Below, piece by piece: positions 19,120 through 27,476 of a stretch of 39,882 nt of DNA (position 1 is the stretch's first letter; the number at the start of each line of letters is the position of its first letter). Below the pieces are notes generated by a model, which ran no database searches, had not been told where the DNA came from, and worked only from the letters and a program-made list of their open reading frames with translations. The stretch covers positions 1 to 39,882 of the forward strand of contig NZ_KB893083.1 of NCBI RefSeq assembly GCF_000373985.1, written 5' to 3'. The translations under genes and the position numbers were made by a program. Origin of the DNA: Desulfobacter curvatus DSM 3379. GTDB lineage: Bacteria > Desulfobacterota > Desulfobacteria > Desulfobacterales > Desulfobacteraceae.

Positions 19120-19935
19120 TTAATGTACCGGTATCCAGATATTACTACCATCAAACCGGAGTCTGTCCACTTGATTAAAATCAATCTGTTCAAGCAAGGC
19201 AAATATTTCATCCATATTGTAGATGACCACCTTGCTTAAAGGGTCTATGATATTTATATCCGCGGTCACCTTTTTTTCTTTTAGATTATAAATAATCACC
19301 ATGGCTTCCGAGAATTTCAAAATTTTGCCGACACCCGAACTTAAGCCTGAACTTTTGGGCTCATCCGCGGTTTCCCCTAAACGAATCCCTTTACGGCTGT
19401 AATACTCTTTAAGTATCCTGAAGTGGATGTTCCAGATATTGTCTCCCGGCTGGACCACATAAACCCCGTAAGTGGTCAATGCCGCGGGCTTTTGGGCACC
19501 GGATTCGTCAAGTTCCTTTTCCAGCACCTTACCCTTGCCTGCAAATGCCTGTTCAATGACCTTCTCCATTGAAACCGTATGATCTCCCACGGTAAAGGTT
19601 TCATTGGACTTGACAACCAGGTCGACACTGTTATTTACACCCAGTTCCTTTTTACGGGATGCCGTCAGATCCTTTATAATACCTTCTTTGTCCAGCTCAT
19701 TATAGTCAATGACAGGGGATTTGCTTATCTGTTTGACCACGGCCCCCGGCAAAGAATCCGTTTCGGGGACTCCGGATTTATCCTGGGCGACTTCGGTATT
19801 TTCTCCTTTAGGCTCCCCATTGTTGCCGGATTGTCTGTCCATAATAATCCAGACCACGATCAGGGCTGCCGCAATCGCTACGGCAAGGGTGATAGCAGGT
19901 ATCCTTTGCCGCCGTTTTTGCCTGTAAGTACGCAA
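19120..19935 (-). CDS. uncharacterised membrane-anchored protein with a LysM-like segment
   Basis: A 271-residue protein with a basic N-terminus (RTYRQKRRQR) and one membrane helix at about 12-31 (IPAITLAVAIAAALIVVWII), predicted to leave the rest in the periplasm. A linker rich in Gly, Asn, Glu and Pro follows. Around residues 155-180 the sequence YVVQPGDNIWNIHFRILKEY resembles the first half of a LysM peptidoglycan-binding domain. The C-terminus (NMDEIFALLEQIDFNQVDRL and IWIPVH) is not a domain I recognise. Its place between rng and yajC in a tight same-strand cluster suggests an envelope or export role. It may be lineage-specific; that is inference. Confidence 0.75.
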   Translation of the reverse strand: MRTYRQKRRQRIPAITLAVAIAAALIVVWIIMDRQSGNNGEPKGENTEVAQDKSGVPETDSLPGAVVKQISKSPVIDYNELDKEGIIKDLTASRKKELGVNNSVDLVVKSNETFTVGDHTVSMEKVIEQAFAGKGKVLEKELDESGAQKPAALTTYGVYVVQPGDNIWNIHFRILKEYYSRKGIRLGETADEPKSSGLSSGVGKILKFSEAMVIIYNLKEKKVTADINIIDPLSKVVIYNMDEIFALLEQIDFNQVDRLRFDGSNIWIPVH

Positions 19936-20020
19936 AGTCCCTCCTTTCTAAATTCACCTAAAGTTGCTTCAGATACAATAAAAAATTAGACATTGTCAAG
20001 TTGACCTTAACTTATATACG

Positions 20021-21478
20021 CTAATTAACGCTGTTCTGGCCGGATACCATGGTCCTGTCTATTTCAATGGTTATGACGACCTGGCGTTTTGTTTCAAGGT
20101 CAAGGAGTTCTTCCCTTTTGGTATTAAGCATGTAATAGGCGACCTCTTCGGGTACCCGGCAGATAAATTTTTGATCAGGTTCGGCTTTCAGGGTTTTCAG
20201 GGCTAATGTGCGAAGCAGTGAAAGTGCCTGGATTTCAACAGACGGCGTCATGCCCCGGCCATTGCAATGTTTGCAGGTTTCATAAGCGCCGTAAGTGATG
20301 GAGTGGCGGATTCTTTGCCTGGACATCTCAAGGAGTCCGAAAGCCGTGATCCCACCGACCTTGGTTCTGGCCTTATCCGTTTTTAAATATTTTTTCATGG
20401 TTTTGGTGATCTCTGCCTTGTGGCGGCGTTCCTTCATGTCAATGAAATCCACCACAATAAGCCCGCCCATATCCCGAAGCCGCAACTGCCGCGCCACCTC
20501 TTCGGCCGCTTCAAGGTTGGTGTGATAGGCTGTCTCCTCAATGCTGTTTTTTTTTGTGGATTTGCCGGAGTTGACATCAATGGAAACCAGTGCTTCAGTC
20601 TGCTCTATCACTATAAAACCACCGGATTTAAGCGCCACCTCTCTTCTGTAAATAGAAGAAATCTGTTCCTCAAGCTGGTATTTTGTAAAAATGGGTTTCT
20701 CGCTTTTGAACAGCCGGACAATTTTTTTTTGTTTGGGGGCAATCATCCCGATGAAGTCCAGAACTTCTTTGTAGGTGTCTGGATTGTCAATGAGGATTTC
20801 TCTGATATCTGTTGTAAAATAGTCCCTTAAGGAACGTACGGCCAGACTTTGTTCTTTATAAAGAAGACAGGGTGCCTGGTTTTCCATGGCCAGCTTGTCG
20901 ATGTTTTTCCATACGCGCATCAGGTACCGAAGGTCTGATGTCAACAAGGTTTTGGTGGCGCCCTTGCCTGCAGTTCTGACAATCATTCCGAAGCCCTCGG
21001 GAATTTTTATGCTCTTGAGAATCCCAACCAGCCGCTTTCGTTCCTCTTCTTCAACAATCTTACGGGAAACGCCTTTGGTGTTGTTACCCGGCATAAGCAC
21101 GCCAAAACGTCCGGGAAGGGAAATATAGGTGGTCAGCATGGCCCCTTTGAGATTAATCGGGTCTTTGGTGACCTGGACAATCATCTCCTGGCCTTTTTTA
21201 ATTAAGTTAAACAGCGATCTGTCGTTTTTTTCGACTTCCTGGAAATAATCCGGGTGTATTTCGTTTTTTTGCAAAAATCCGTTTTTTTCGGCGCCGTAAT
21301 CCACGAATACGGCCTGGAGGCTAGGTTCCACCCGGGTGACGATGCCCTTATAAATATTGCCTTTGGTGGCGGCTTTGGCGGCTGTTTCGATGTGGAATTG
21401 ATCCAGTTTGTTGTCAAAAACCATGGCGATACGGTTTTCTTCCGGATCCATTGCATTAATTAGAATTTTTCTGGTCAT
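20021..21478 (-). CDS. rng: ribonuclease G (RNase E/G family)
   Basis: A 485-residue endoribonuclease of the RNase E/G family, acting in 16S rRNA 5'-end maturation and mRNA decay. The S1 domain spans about 38-120 (GNIYKGIVTRVEPSLQAVFV). The metal-binding catalytic aspartates are Asp301 in SIDVNSGKS and Asp344 in VVDFIDM. The Zn-link pair is Cys402 and Cys405 in CKHCNGRG. There is no long C-terminal degradosome scaffold, so RNase G rather than RNase E is the better name. The gap to mltF is 120 nt and to the next gene 85 nt, so it may have its own promoter. Confidence 0.94.
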   Translation of the reverse strand: MTRKILINAMDPEENRIAMVFDNKLDQFHIETAAKAATKGNIYKGIVTRVEPSLQAVFVDYGAEKNGFLQKNEIHPDYFQEVEKNDRSLFNLIKKGQEMIVQVTKDPINLKGAMLTTYISLPGRFGVLMPGNNTKGVSRKIVEEEERKRLVGILKSIKIPEGFGMIVRTAGKGATKTLLTSDLRYLMRVWKNIDKLAMENQAPCLLYKEQSLAVRSLRDYFTTDIREILIDNPDTYKEVLDFIGMIAPKQKKIVRLFKSEKPIFTKYQLEEQISSIYRREVALKSGGFIVIEQTEALVSIDVNSGKSTKKNSIEETAYHTNLEAAEEVARQLRLRDMGGLIVVDFIDMKERRHKAEITKTMKKYLKTDKARTKVGGITAFGLLEMSRQRIRHSITYGAYETCKHCNGRGMTPSVEIQALSLLRTLALKTLKAEPDQKFICRVPEEVAYYMLNTKREELLDLETKRQVVITIEIDRTMVSGQNSVN

Positions 21479-21598
21479 TCATGATCTCATTTTTCGTTAT
21501 AAATCGTTTAAATTTGGTATGTATCTGCAACGCACTGGGTGACAACATCTTCAACGCACTGCAGATTGATATGTCTTAAATCCGGCCATAACTTTGTG

Positions 21599-22990
21599 TT
21601 ATCCGGCCATGGCCGCTTTTTTTTGTCTGAGAATATCGAAATATGTCCGGATACGCTCCACATAATGGACCGGTTCCCAGCCCCTGGCATATCCGTATTT
21701 TGTCTGATTATAGTATTTTGCCTTGGCCAACAAAGGAAGTGCAGCCTTGAGCCCTTTCCAGGTATTGGGGTCGTACCCATTCTCCTTTGCCAGGCGTATG
21801 GCATCTTTGACGTGTCCGTATCCGATATTATAACTTGCCAAGGCAAACAACAACCGCTGGGATTCATCCGTTATATAATCAAACCGTTTGTACATCAATG
21901 CCAGGTATTTTATGCCTGCGCTGATGCTTTGTTGAGGGTCCCGGCGGTTTTGAATGCCCATTTCCCTGGCGGTTATTTCTGTGACCTGCATTAATCCGCG
22001 AACATTGGTAAAACTCGTTGCATCCGGGTCAAAGTGGGATTCCTGGTACACAATGGCCGCGATCAGGCGCCAGTCAAATCCGTGTTTGTCCGATTCTGCC
22101 TTGATCACGTCTTTATATTTGGGCAACCGGGTATTGATGCGTTCATGGAATTTTTTCAGCTCATAGGCGTCAAAATTGTCGATATTGCCATAATATTTGG
22201 TTGTGATGCGTTTCAGGAGGCCGGTGTTGGAGGCATGAAGAAGAAATTTGTTGACCTGCTTGAGCATCTCATTGTCGTTTTTACGAACCGCCCAGGCCAG
22301 GGATTCACGTTCCTGGATGGGAATGCCGATGCGTATATCCGGGAAAAAACGCCGGCTGAGCAGGGCGATATTTGAATCGGCTATGGTGAATTTAATCTCC
22401 CTGTCGTGGACCATGCCGATGAGTTCTTCTGTGGGGATGTTGTTGTGCAGCACATATTCCAGAGGTACGCCCGAAGCCTTTATATTCGCCAGATTGTAAT
22501 GATAGGATGTGCCTCGCCTGATATGAAAAATTTTAGATTCCATCTCTTTGATGTCTTTGGGACCAAAGGTGAGGTTATGGTGAATAATACGCTGCTGTAT
22601 GGTCATGTAAGGAATTGAAAAGTCCGCATATTCCAGGCGCGGGGCCGTAATGGAAATCCCTGCGGCAATAAGATCGCCTTTGCCCTGTTGGAGATACGCA
22701 AACATGTTGTTCCAGCCCGGAGTTATGACATCAAGTTCCACATTCATGAACTTGGCAAATTCCCGGACCAGGTCATACTCAAACCCCATGGGTTTATTAT
22801 TGTACAAATAATAGGTGTTAATGGCCTTGTTGGTAATCAGGCGCAGTTTGCCGGTTTTGCGTATTTTTTCAACCGTATCCACGGCGCTGCCGATCTCCTG
22901 GTGGTGAATCAGCACACAAAATCGTACAACCCCCAAGGTCACAATAATGAGGGATAGTAATATAAAATGTTTAGTTAAAAATAATTTCAT
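21599..22990 (-). CDS. mltF: membrane-bound lytic murein transglycosylase F
   Basis: A two-domain murein hydrolase. A membrane anchor (HFILLSLIIVTLGVVRFCVL) precedes a type 3 solute-binding domain (about 45-270, with GKLRLITNKAINTYY and KPMGFEYDLVREFAKF). An SLT lytic transglycosylase domain follows (about 295-440), with catalytic Glu317 in VYQESHFDP and the family motifs VRGLMQVT and LASYNIGYGHVKDA. It cuts glycan strands to 1,6-anhydro products. The start overlaps the parC stop by one base (TAATG), so translation is coupled. Confidence 0.94.
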   Translation of the reverse strand: MKLFLTKHFILLSLIIVTLGVVRFCVLIHHQEIGSAVDTVEKIRKTGKLRLITNKAINTYYLYNNKPMGFEYDLVREFAKFMNVELDVITPGWNNMFAYLQQGKGDLIAAGISITAPRLEYADFSIPYMTIQQRIIHHNLTFGPKDIKEMESKIFHIRRGTSYHYNLANIKASGVPLEYVLHNNIPTEELIGMVHDREIKFTIADSNIALLSRRFFPDIRIGIPIQERESLAWAVRKNDNEMLKQVNKFLLHASNTGLLKRITTKYYGNIDNFDAYELKKFHERINTRLPKYKDVIKAESDKHGFDWRLIAAIVYQESHFDPDATSFTNVRGLMQVTEITAREMGIQNRRDPQQSISAGIKYLALMYKRFDYITDESQRLLFALASYNIGYGHVKDAIRLAKENGYDPNTWKGLKAALPLLAKAKYYNQTKYGYARGWEPVHYVERIRTYFDILRQKKAAMAG

Positions 22991-25272
22991 TAATCCGTAT
23001 CATCTGTCGCAGGCCGTGGGGGGATAACTTCAAGGTCATCAACATTTCTGTATCCACGGGGAAGCAGCTTCCCCCGTCGCCCCCTTTTGCTTGTGTAATC
23101 CTGCTGGTTGCCTGGTGTCAGCCGCAAGAGATGTTTGCCCGAATATATAACAAGATTTGAATTTAATGGCAATATTTTTAGAAACTTAAGCTTTTCAGGA
23201 TTATTTGGGCCTTTGCCGGAGGCCGGAATATGGATTATTTTATTGCCCTTGCCTTTTTTCAGGCGCGGCAACTGGTTGACCGGGAAGATCAGCATCCTGC
23301 CGCTGGTGGTGACTGCGGCAACGTTGTCGGAATTGACATCCGGTATGGGAAGCGGCGCCATAGGCAGATCGTTTTGGGATAACGTGATCACTGCTTTTCC
23401 GTTTTTGAAATGGGTTAAAAAATCACTGAATTTGATAATATAGCCATACCCATTGTCCGCACAGTTGAGAAACAGGTCTTCATCTTCGGCGGCAATCATG
23501 GTGTATATGCTGGTATCCGGGGCAAGGGTCAGATGCCCTGTGACCGGTTCACCGTTTCCCCTGGCCGAGGGAAGGGTATGGGAGAACAGGGTATATGCCC
23601 TGCCCGAGGTGTCAATGAGCACAATGGGTTTGTCAGATCTGATGCGCAGATGACACAGCAGATGGTCCCCAGTTCTAAATTTTACATTTGCAGGATCGAT
23701 ATCATGGCCCTTTGCTGTCCGTATCCATCCATTGGCGGACAGGATAATGGTGACCGCCTCCACCTCGATAACGTCCGTAACCGAAAAGGCTTCGGCATCC
23801 TTGCGTTCTTTGATGGGGGATCTGCGCTTGTCCCCAAAGTTTTTGGCATCTTCTTGAATTTCTTCAATCATAAACGCCTTAAATGCCTTAGGCGAGTTCA
23901 AAAGCTTATCAAGGTGCGCCTTTTCCTCGGATAGCGCGGCCATCTCCTCGGTGATTTTGATCTCTTCCATCCTGGCAAGCTGGCGCAACCGGATTTCCAG
24001 GATTGCCTTAACCTGGATTTCGGACAGGCCGAAAGTGTCCATGAGTTCTTGGGCCGGGTCATCTGCCCTGCGAATGATTTCAATCACCTGATCAAGATTG
24101 AGGTAAACGGTTTTAAAACCTTCCAGGATATGCAGCCGGCTGACAATTTTTTCCAGACGAAACCGGAATTTTTTTTCAATGGTTGATTTTCTGAACTCAA
24201 GCCATTCATTCAGGATCTTTTTTAGATTTTTTACCCCTGGCCGGCCGTCAAGGCCGATCATGTTCATGTTGATCGAAAAGGATTTTTCAAGATCCGTGGT
24301 GGCAAAAAGATGGTCGGCCACGGCGTTGAGATCCACGCGGTTTGACCGTGGCATGACCACTAACCGTGTGGGTTCCTCGTGGTCGGATTCATCCCGCAGG
24401 TCCGACACCATGGGCAGTTTTTTTGCACTGATCTGGGCTGCGATCTGTTCATAGATTTTTTCAGTGGACGCATGGTAGGGAAGGGCTGTGAACACCAGTT
24501 CTCCGTCCTCTATGACATACCGGGCTCGCATTTTCACACGTCCCTTTCCTTTTTCATAGATGTCGCCAATTTCTTGTGCAGGGGTTATGATTTCAGCTTG
24601 TGTGGGAAAATCAGGGCCTTTAATGAATTTACACAACTCTTGTGTGTCGGCACTTTCGTTTTCAATGAGAAAGATCAAGGCCTTTGCCACTTCCCTTAAA
24701 TTATGCGGTGGTATGGAGGTGGCCATGCCCACGGCAATGCCGGTGGTGCCGTTGAGCAAAATATTGGGCAAGCGGGCCGGCATCAAGGAGGGCTCTTCCA
24801 AGGTGCCGTCAAAATTGGGAACCCATCCCACCGTGCCCTGTTCCAGTTCGTCCAAAAGAAGTTTTGCATATTTGGACAGCCTTGATTCAGTATACCGCAT
24901 GGCTGCAAAGGATTTTGGATCATTGGGATCACCCCAGTTGCCCTGTCCGTCCACCAGGGGATATCTTAAGGAAAACGGCTGGGCCATCAGGACCATGGCC
25001 TCGTAGCAGGCGGCATCCCCGTGGGGGTGAAATTTACCCAGGACATCACCCACGGTTCTGGCCGATTTTTTAAACTTGGCTGTGGAGGAGAGTCCAAGCT
25101 GGCTCATGGAGTATATGATTCTGCGCTGGACAGGTTTGAGACCGTCTCCGATATGGGGCAGGGCCCGGTCCAAAATGACATACATGGAATAGTTCAGGTA
25201 TGCGTTCTGGGCAAACTCTTTGAAGGGCAGGCGTTCAAATTCTTCAACACTGGAACTTGGGATCTGGGGCAT
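22990..25272 (-). CDS. parC: DNA topoisomerase IV subunit A
   Basis: The breakage-reunion subunit of topoisomerase IV, which decatenates daughter chromosomes. The N-terminus (NAYLNYSMYVILDRALPHIG) and GLKPVQRRIIYSMSQLGL are of ParC rather than GyrA type. The catalytic tyrosine is Tyr127 in MRYTES. In the quinolone region the sequence is HPHGDAACYE: Ala87 stands where E. coli ParC has Ser80, and Glu91 matches Glu84. A C-terminal beta-pinwheel begins at about 500. The 760-residue length is usual. It follows parE by 5 nt, confirming the pair. Confidence 0.96.
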   Translation of the reverse strand: MPQIPSSSVEEFERLPFKEFAQNAYLNYSMYVILDRALPHIGDGLKPVQRRIIYSMSQLGLSSTAKFKKSARTVGDVLGKFHPHGDAACYEAMVLMAQPFSLRYPLVDGQGNWGDPNDPKSFAAMRYTESRLSKYAKLLLDELEQGTVGWVPNFDGTLEEPSLMPARLPNILLNGTTGIAVGMATSIPPHNLREVAKALIFLIENESADTQELCKFIKGPDFPTQAEIITPAQEIGDIYEKGKGRVKMRARYVIEDGELVFTALPYHASTEKIYEQIAAQISAKKLPMVSDLRDESDHEEPTRLVVMPRSNRVDLNAVADHLFATTDLEKSFSINMNMIGLDGRPGVKNLKKILNEWLEFRKSTIEKKFRFRLEKIVSRLHILEGFKTVYLNLDQVIEIIRRADDPAQELMDTFGLSEIQVKAILEIRLRQLARMEEIKITEEMAALSEEKAHLDKLLNSPKAFKAFMIEEIQEDAKNFGDKRRSPIKERKDAEAFSVTDVIEVEAVTIILSANGWIRTAKGHDIDPANVKFRTGDHLLCHLRIRSDKPIVLIDTSGRAYTLFSHTLPSARGNGEPVTGHLTLAPDTSIYTMIAAEDEDLFLNCADNGYGYIIKFSDFLTHFKNGKAVITLSQNDLPMAPLPIPDVNSDNVAAVTTSGRMLIFPVNQLPRLKKGKGNKIIHIPASGKGPNNPEKLKFLKILPLNSNLVIYSGKHLLRLTPGNQQDYTSKRGRRGKLLPRGYRNVDDLEVIPPRPATDDTD

Positions 25273-25277
25273 GCGTA

Positions 25278-27317
25278 TTAAATCTCTTTGATTACTCCAT
25301 GGGTTTCAATCCATTGTTTCCGGTCCCGGGCCCTTTTTTTGCTCAAAAGCATATCCATGACTTGGAATACTTCATCCTTTTCTGACGTTCGAACATAATC
25401 CGCTGCCGGGGCGTCGGCCGTACTTTCCTTGTCAAATGAGACTGACGACGATTTTTCGTTTCCTCCGGCCGGTTCGGTTTTTTGTTCTCCGGCGATTGGT
25501 TTCTCCGTGATTGTCAGCTGGACTAACCGCCTGGAGTCCGGTGCAATGGTGGTTTCCCGAAGCTGGGAGGGGTTCATTTCACCTAGTCCCTTGAAACGCT
25601 GGATATTTATTTTTTTGGGTTTTTTCCTGCGGCTTAGGCGCTTGGTGATGGCGTTTTTTTCCGAATCATCAAGGGCATAAAACACCTCTTTTCCCATATC
25701 AATTCGGTAAAGGGGCGGCATGGCCACAAACACATGGCCCTGCCGGACCACTGCGGGGAAGTGCCTTAGAAAAAGTGCGCACAATAGGGTGGCAATGTGC
25801 AGGCCGTCGGAGTCTGCATCGGCCAGGATACATAATTTGTTGTAGCGCAACCCGGAAATGTCCTCTGATCCGGGTAGCACGCCTAATACCTGAGAAATAT
25901 CCCGGATCTCCTTGGATTCAAGTATGGTAGAAGAATTTAAATCCCAGGTATTCAATATTTTTCCCCGCAGGGGCATGATGGCCTGGAAACGCCTGTCTCT
26001 GGCCTGCTTGGCCGAACCGCCGGCCGAGTCACCCTCCACAAAAAAAAGCTCCCGCTGACTTTGGTCATCACTGGTGCAGTCTGACAGTTTGGCCGGCAAA
26101 GAGGCCCCACTGGTCCGGGTTTTCAAGGAGACTTTTTTGCGTTTTCTTTCCCGGCGCCTGGCATTTTCAATGGCTGCCTGGGCAAGGGCTTCGCCTAACG
26201 CCACGTTTTGGTTCAGCCACAAACTGAACGCGTCCCGGACTTGAATATTCACCAGGCCTGCACAGTGCCGCGATGAGAGCCGTTCTTTGGTCTGGCCTGA
26301 AAATTGGGCTTCCACAAGTTTAACGGACAGTACATATCCCACATTTTGCCAGATATCCTCGGGGGTGAGAAACACGCCTTTGGGAAGCAGGTTTCTAAAT
26401 TTGCAGAACTCTTTAACAGACTCCAGCAGACCTGATCTGAATCCGTTGACATGGGTTCCCCCAAGTTTTGTGGGGATGAGGTTGACGTAACTCTCCTCAA
26501 TGTCAAGGGAATCGTCCTGTCCCCAGTTCACCGTCCATACGGCTTTTAACTCATCATTGTCGGCAGATCCTGTGAACGGTTCCGGGAAGATGGTCTTGGT
26601 GCTGCCGATCATCTCTTGAAGATATTGATCCAGGCCCTGGTCATAATGCCAGGTGTCAGTTTCTCCGGTTTGCTCAGCGGTAAAGGTGGTGGTCAGCCCC
26701 CGGCACAGAACCGCCTTGGATTTAAGCGCTGCCCGGATGGCGGTCACATTGAATTGATTCGTATCAAAATAGGCCGGATCCGGTTTGAATTCCAGCGTGG
26801 TGCCGGTTTCGGTAGATGTACCGGTTTCTTCCAGGTCTTTTGTTTTAACGCCGTTTTGAAATTCAATGGTATAACGTTTTTTGTCCCGGCAGATATCAAT
26901 GCCCAGGTGAATGGACAGGGCATTGACCACCGAAACACCTACACCGTGCAGCCCGCCTGAAAAAGCATAATCTTTGCTTGAGAATTTGGCGCCTGCATGC
27001 AGCTTGGTCATGATCAGTTCAACACCGGAAATGCCTTCCTCGGGGTGGATATCCACGGGCATTCCCCGGCCGTTGTCCGATACAATGATTCTGTTATCCT
27101 GTGTCAGGGTGACATCAATGCGTGTGGCAAAGCCTGCAATGGCCTCATCCACACTGTTGTCAATAACCTCAAAGGCCAGATGGTCCGGGCTTGATGTGTC
27201 CGTGTACATGCCCGGTCTGCGCTTGACCGGGTCAAGGCCCTTGAGCACCTCTATGGACCGGGCATCATACCCCTGGTCTGCGGTCTTATCCTGTGTTCTG
27301 CCATCAAATAAGTTCAT
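25278..27317 (-). CDS. parE: DNA topoisomerase IV subunit B
   Basis: The ATPase subunit of topoisomerase IV. The GHKL domain shows EVIDNSVDEAIAG, DNGRGMPVDIHPEEG and GGLHGVGVSVVNALS. The TOPRIM domain shows EGDSAGGSA, PLRGKILNTW and the acidic DADSDGLHI. It reads like ParE (RRPGMYTDTSSPDHL) rather than GyrB, and has no GyrB-type long insert. At 679 residues it is about 50 longer than E. coli ParE because of an insert near the C-terminus between LVQLTI and MDMLLSKKRA (about residues 603-651), rich in Ser, Glu, Lys and Pro. It is the first gene of the minus-strand cluster. Confidence 0.96.
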   Translation of the reverse strand: MNLFDGRTQDKTADQGYDARSIEVLKGLDPVKRRPGMYTDTSSPDHLAFEVIDNSVDEAIAGFATRIDVTLTQDNRIIVSDNGRGMPVDIHPEEGISGVELIMTKLHAGAKFSSKDYAFSGGLHGVGVSVVNALSIHLGIDICRDKKRYTIEFQNGVKTKDLEETGTSTETGTTLEFKPDPAYFDTNQFNVTAIRAALKSKAVLCRGLTTTFTAEQTGETDTWHYDQGLDQYLQEMIGSTKTIFPEPFTGSADNDELKAVWTVNWGQDDSLDIEESYVNLIPTKLGGTHVNGFRSGLLESVKEFCKFRNLLPKGVFLTPEDIWQNVGYVLSVKLVEAQFSGQTKERLSSRHCAGLVNIQVRDAFSLWLNQNVALGEALAQAAIENARRRERKRKKVSLKTRTSGASLPAKLSDCTSDDQSQRELFFVEGDSAGGSAKQARDRRFQAIMPLRGKILNTWDLNSSTILESKEIRDISQVLGVLPGSEDISGLRYNKLCILADADSDGLHIATLLCALFLRHFPAVVRQGHVFVAMPPLYRIDMGKEVFYALDDSEKNAITKRLSRRKKPKKINIQRFKGLGEMNPSQLRETTIAPDSRRLVQLTITEKPIAGEQKTEPAGGNEKSSSVSFDKESTADAPAADYVRTSEKDEVFQVMDMLLSKKRARDRKQWIETHGVIKEI

Positions 27318-27339
27318 AAAGTGGTTCTGGTATGATATA

Positions 27340-27358
27340 CAATATTAAAGCAATATTG
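27340..27358. promoter_or_regulatory. inverted repeat between divergent parE and the cyclase gene
   Basis: CAATATT and AATATTG flank the 5-nt spacer AAAGC, 23 nt upstream of the parE start in a 159-bp AT-rich divergent gap. It may be an operator or part of the parE promoter. No clean -35/-10 pair was identified for either gene. Confidence 0.3.
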
Positions 27359-27476
27359 AAGATTGTATCGAGATTTTAAATTAAACTTAAATCATATACC
27401 AAATTTAAATTAAAATATAGCCCGGCATGATATAAAATTTTGAAACCACCTGGAAGATGGGAATTGGCACAGCAGC

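Noticed and set aside
21508..21867. A 119-codon minus-strand frame over the end of mltF
   Set aside because: Overlaps the SLT domain of mltF in another frame and has no motif.
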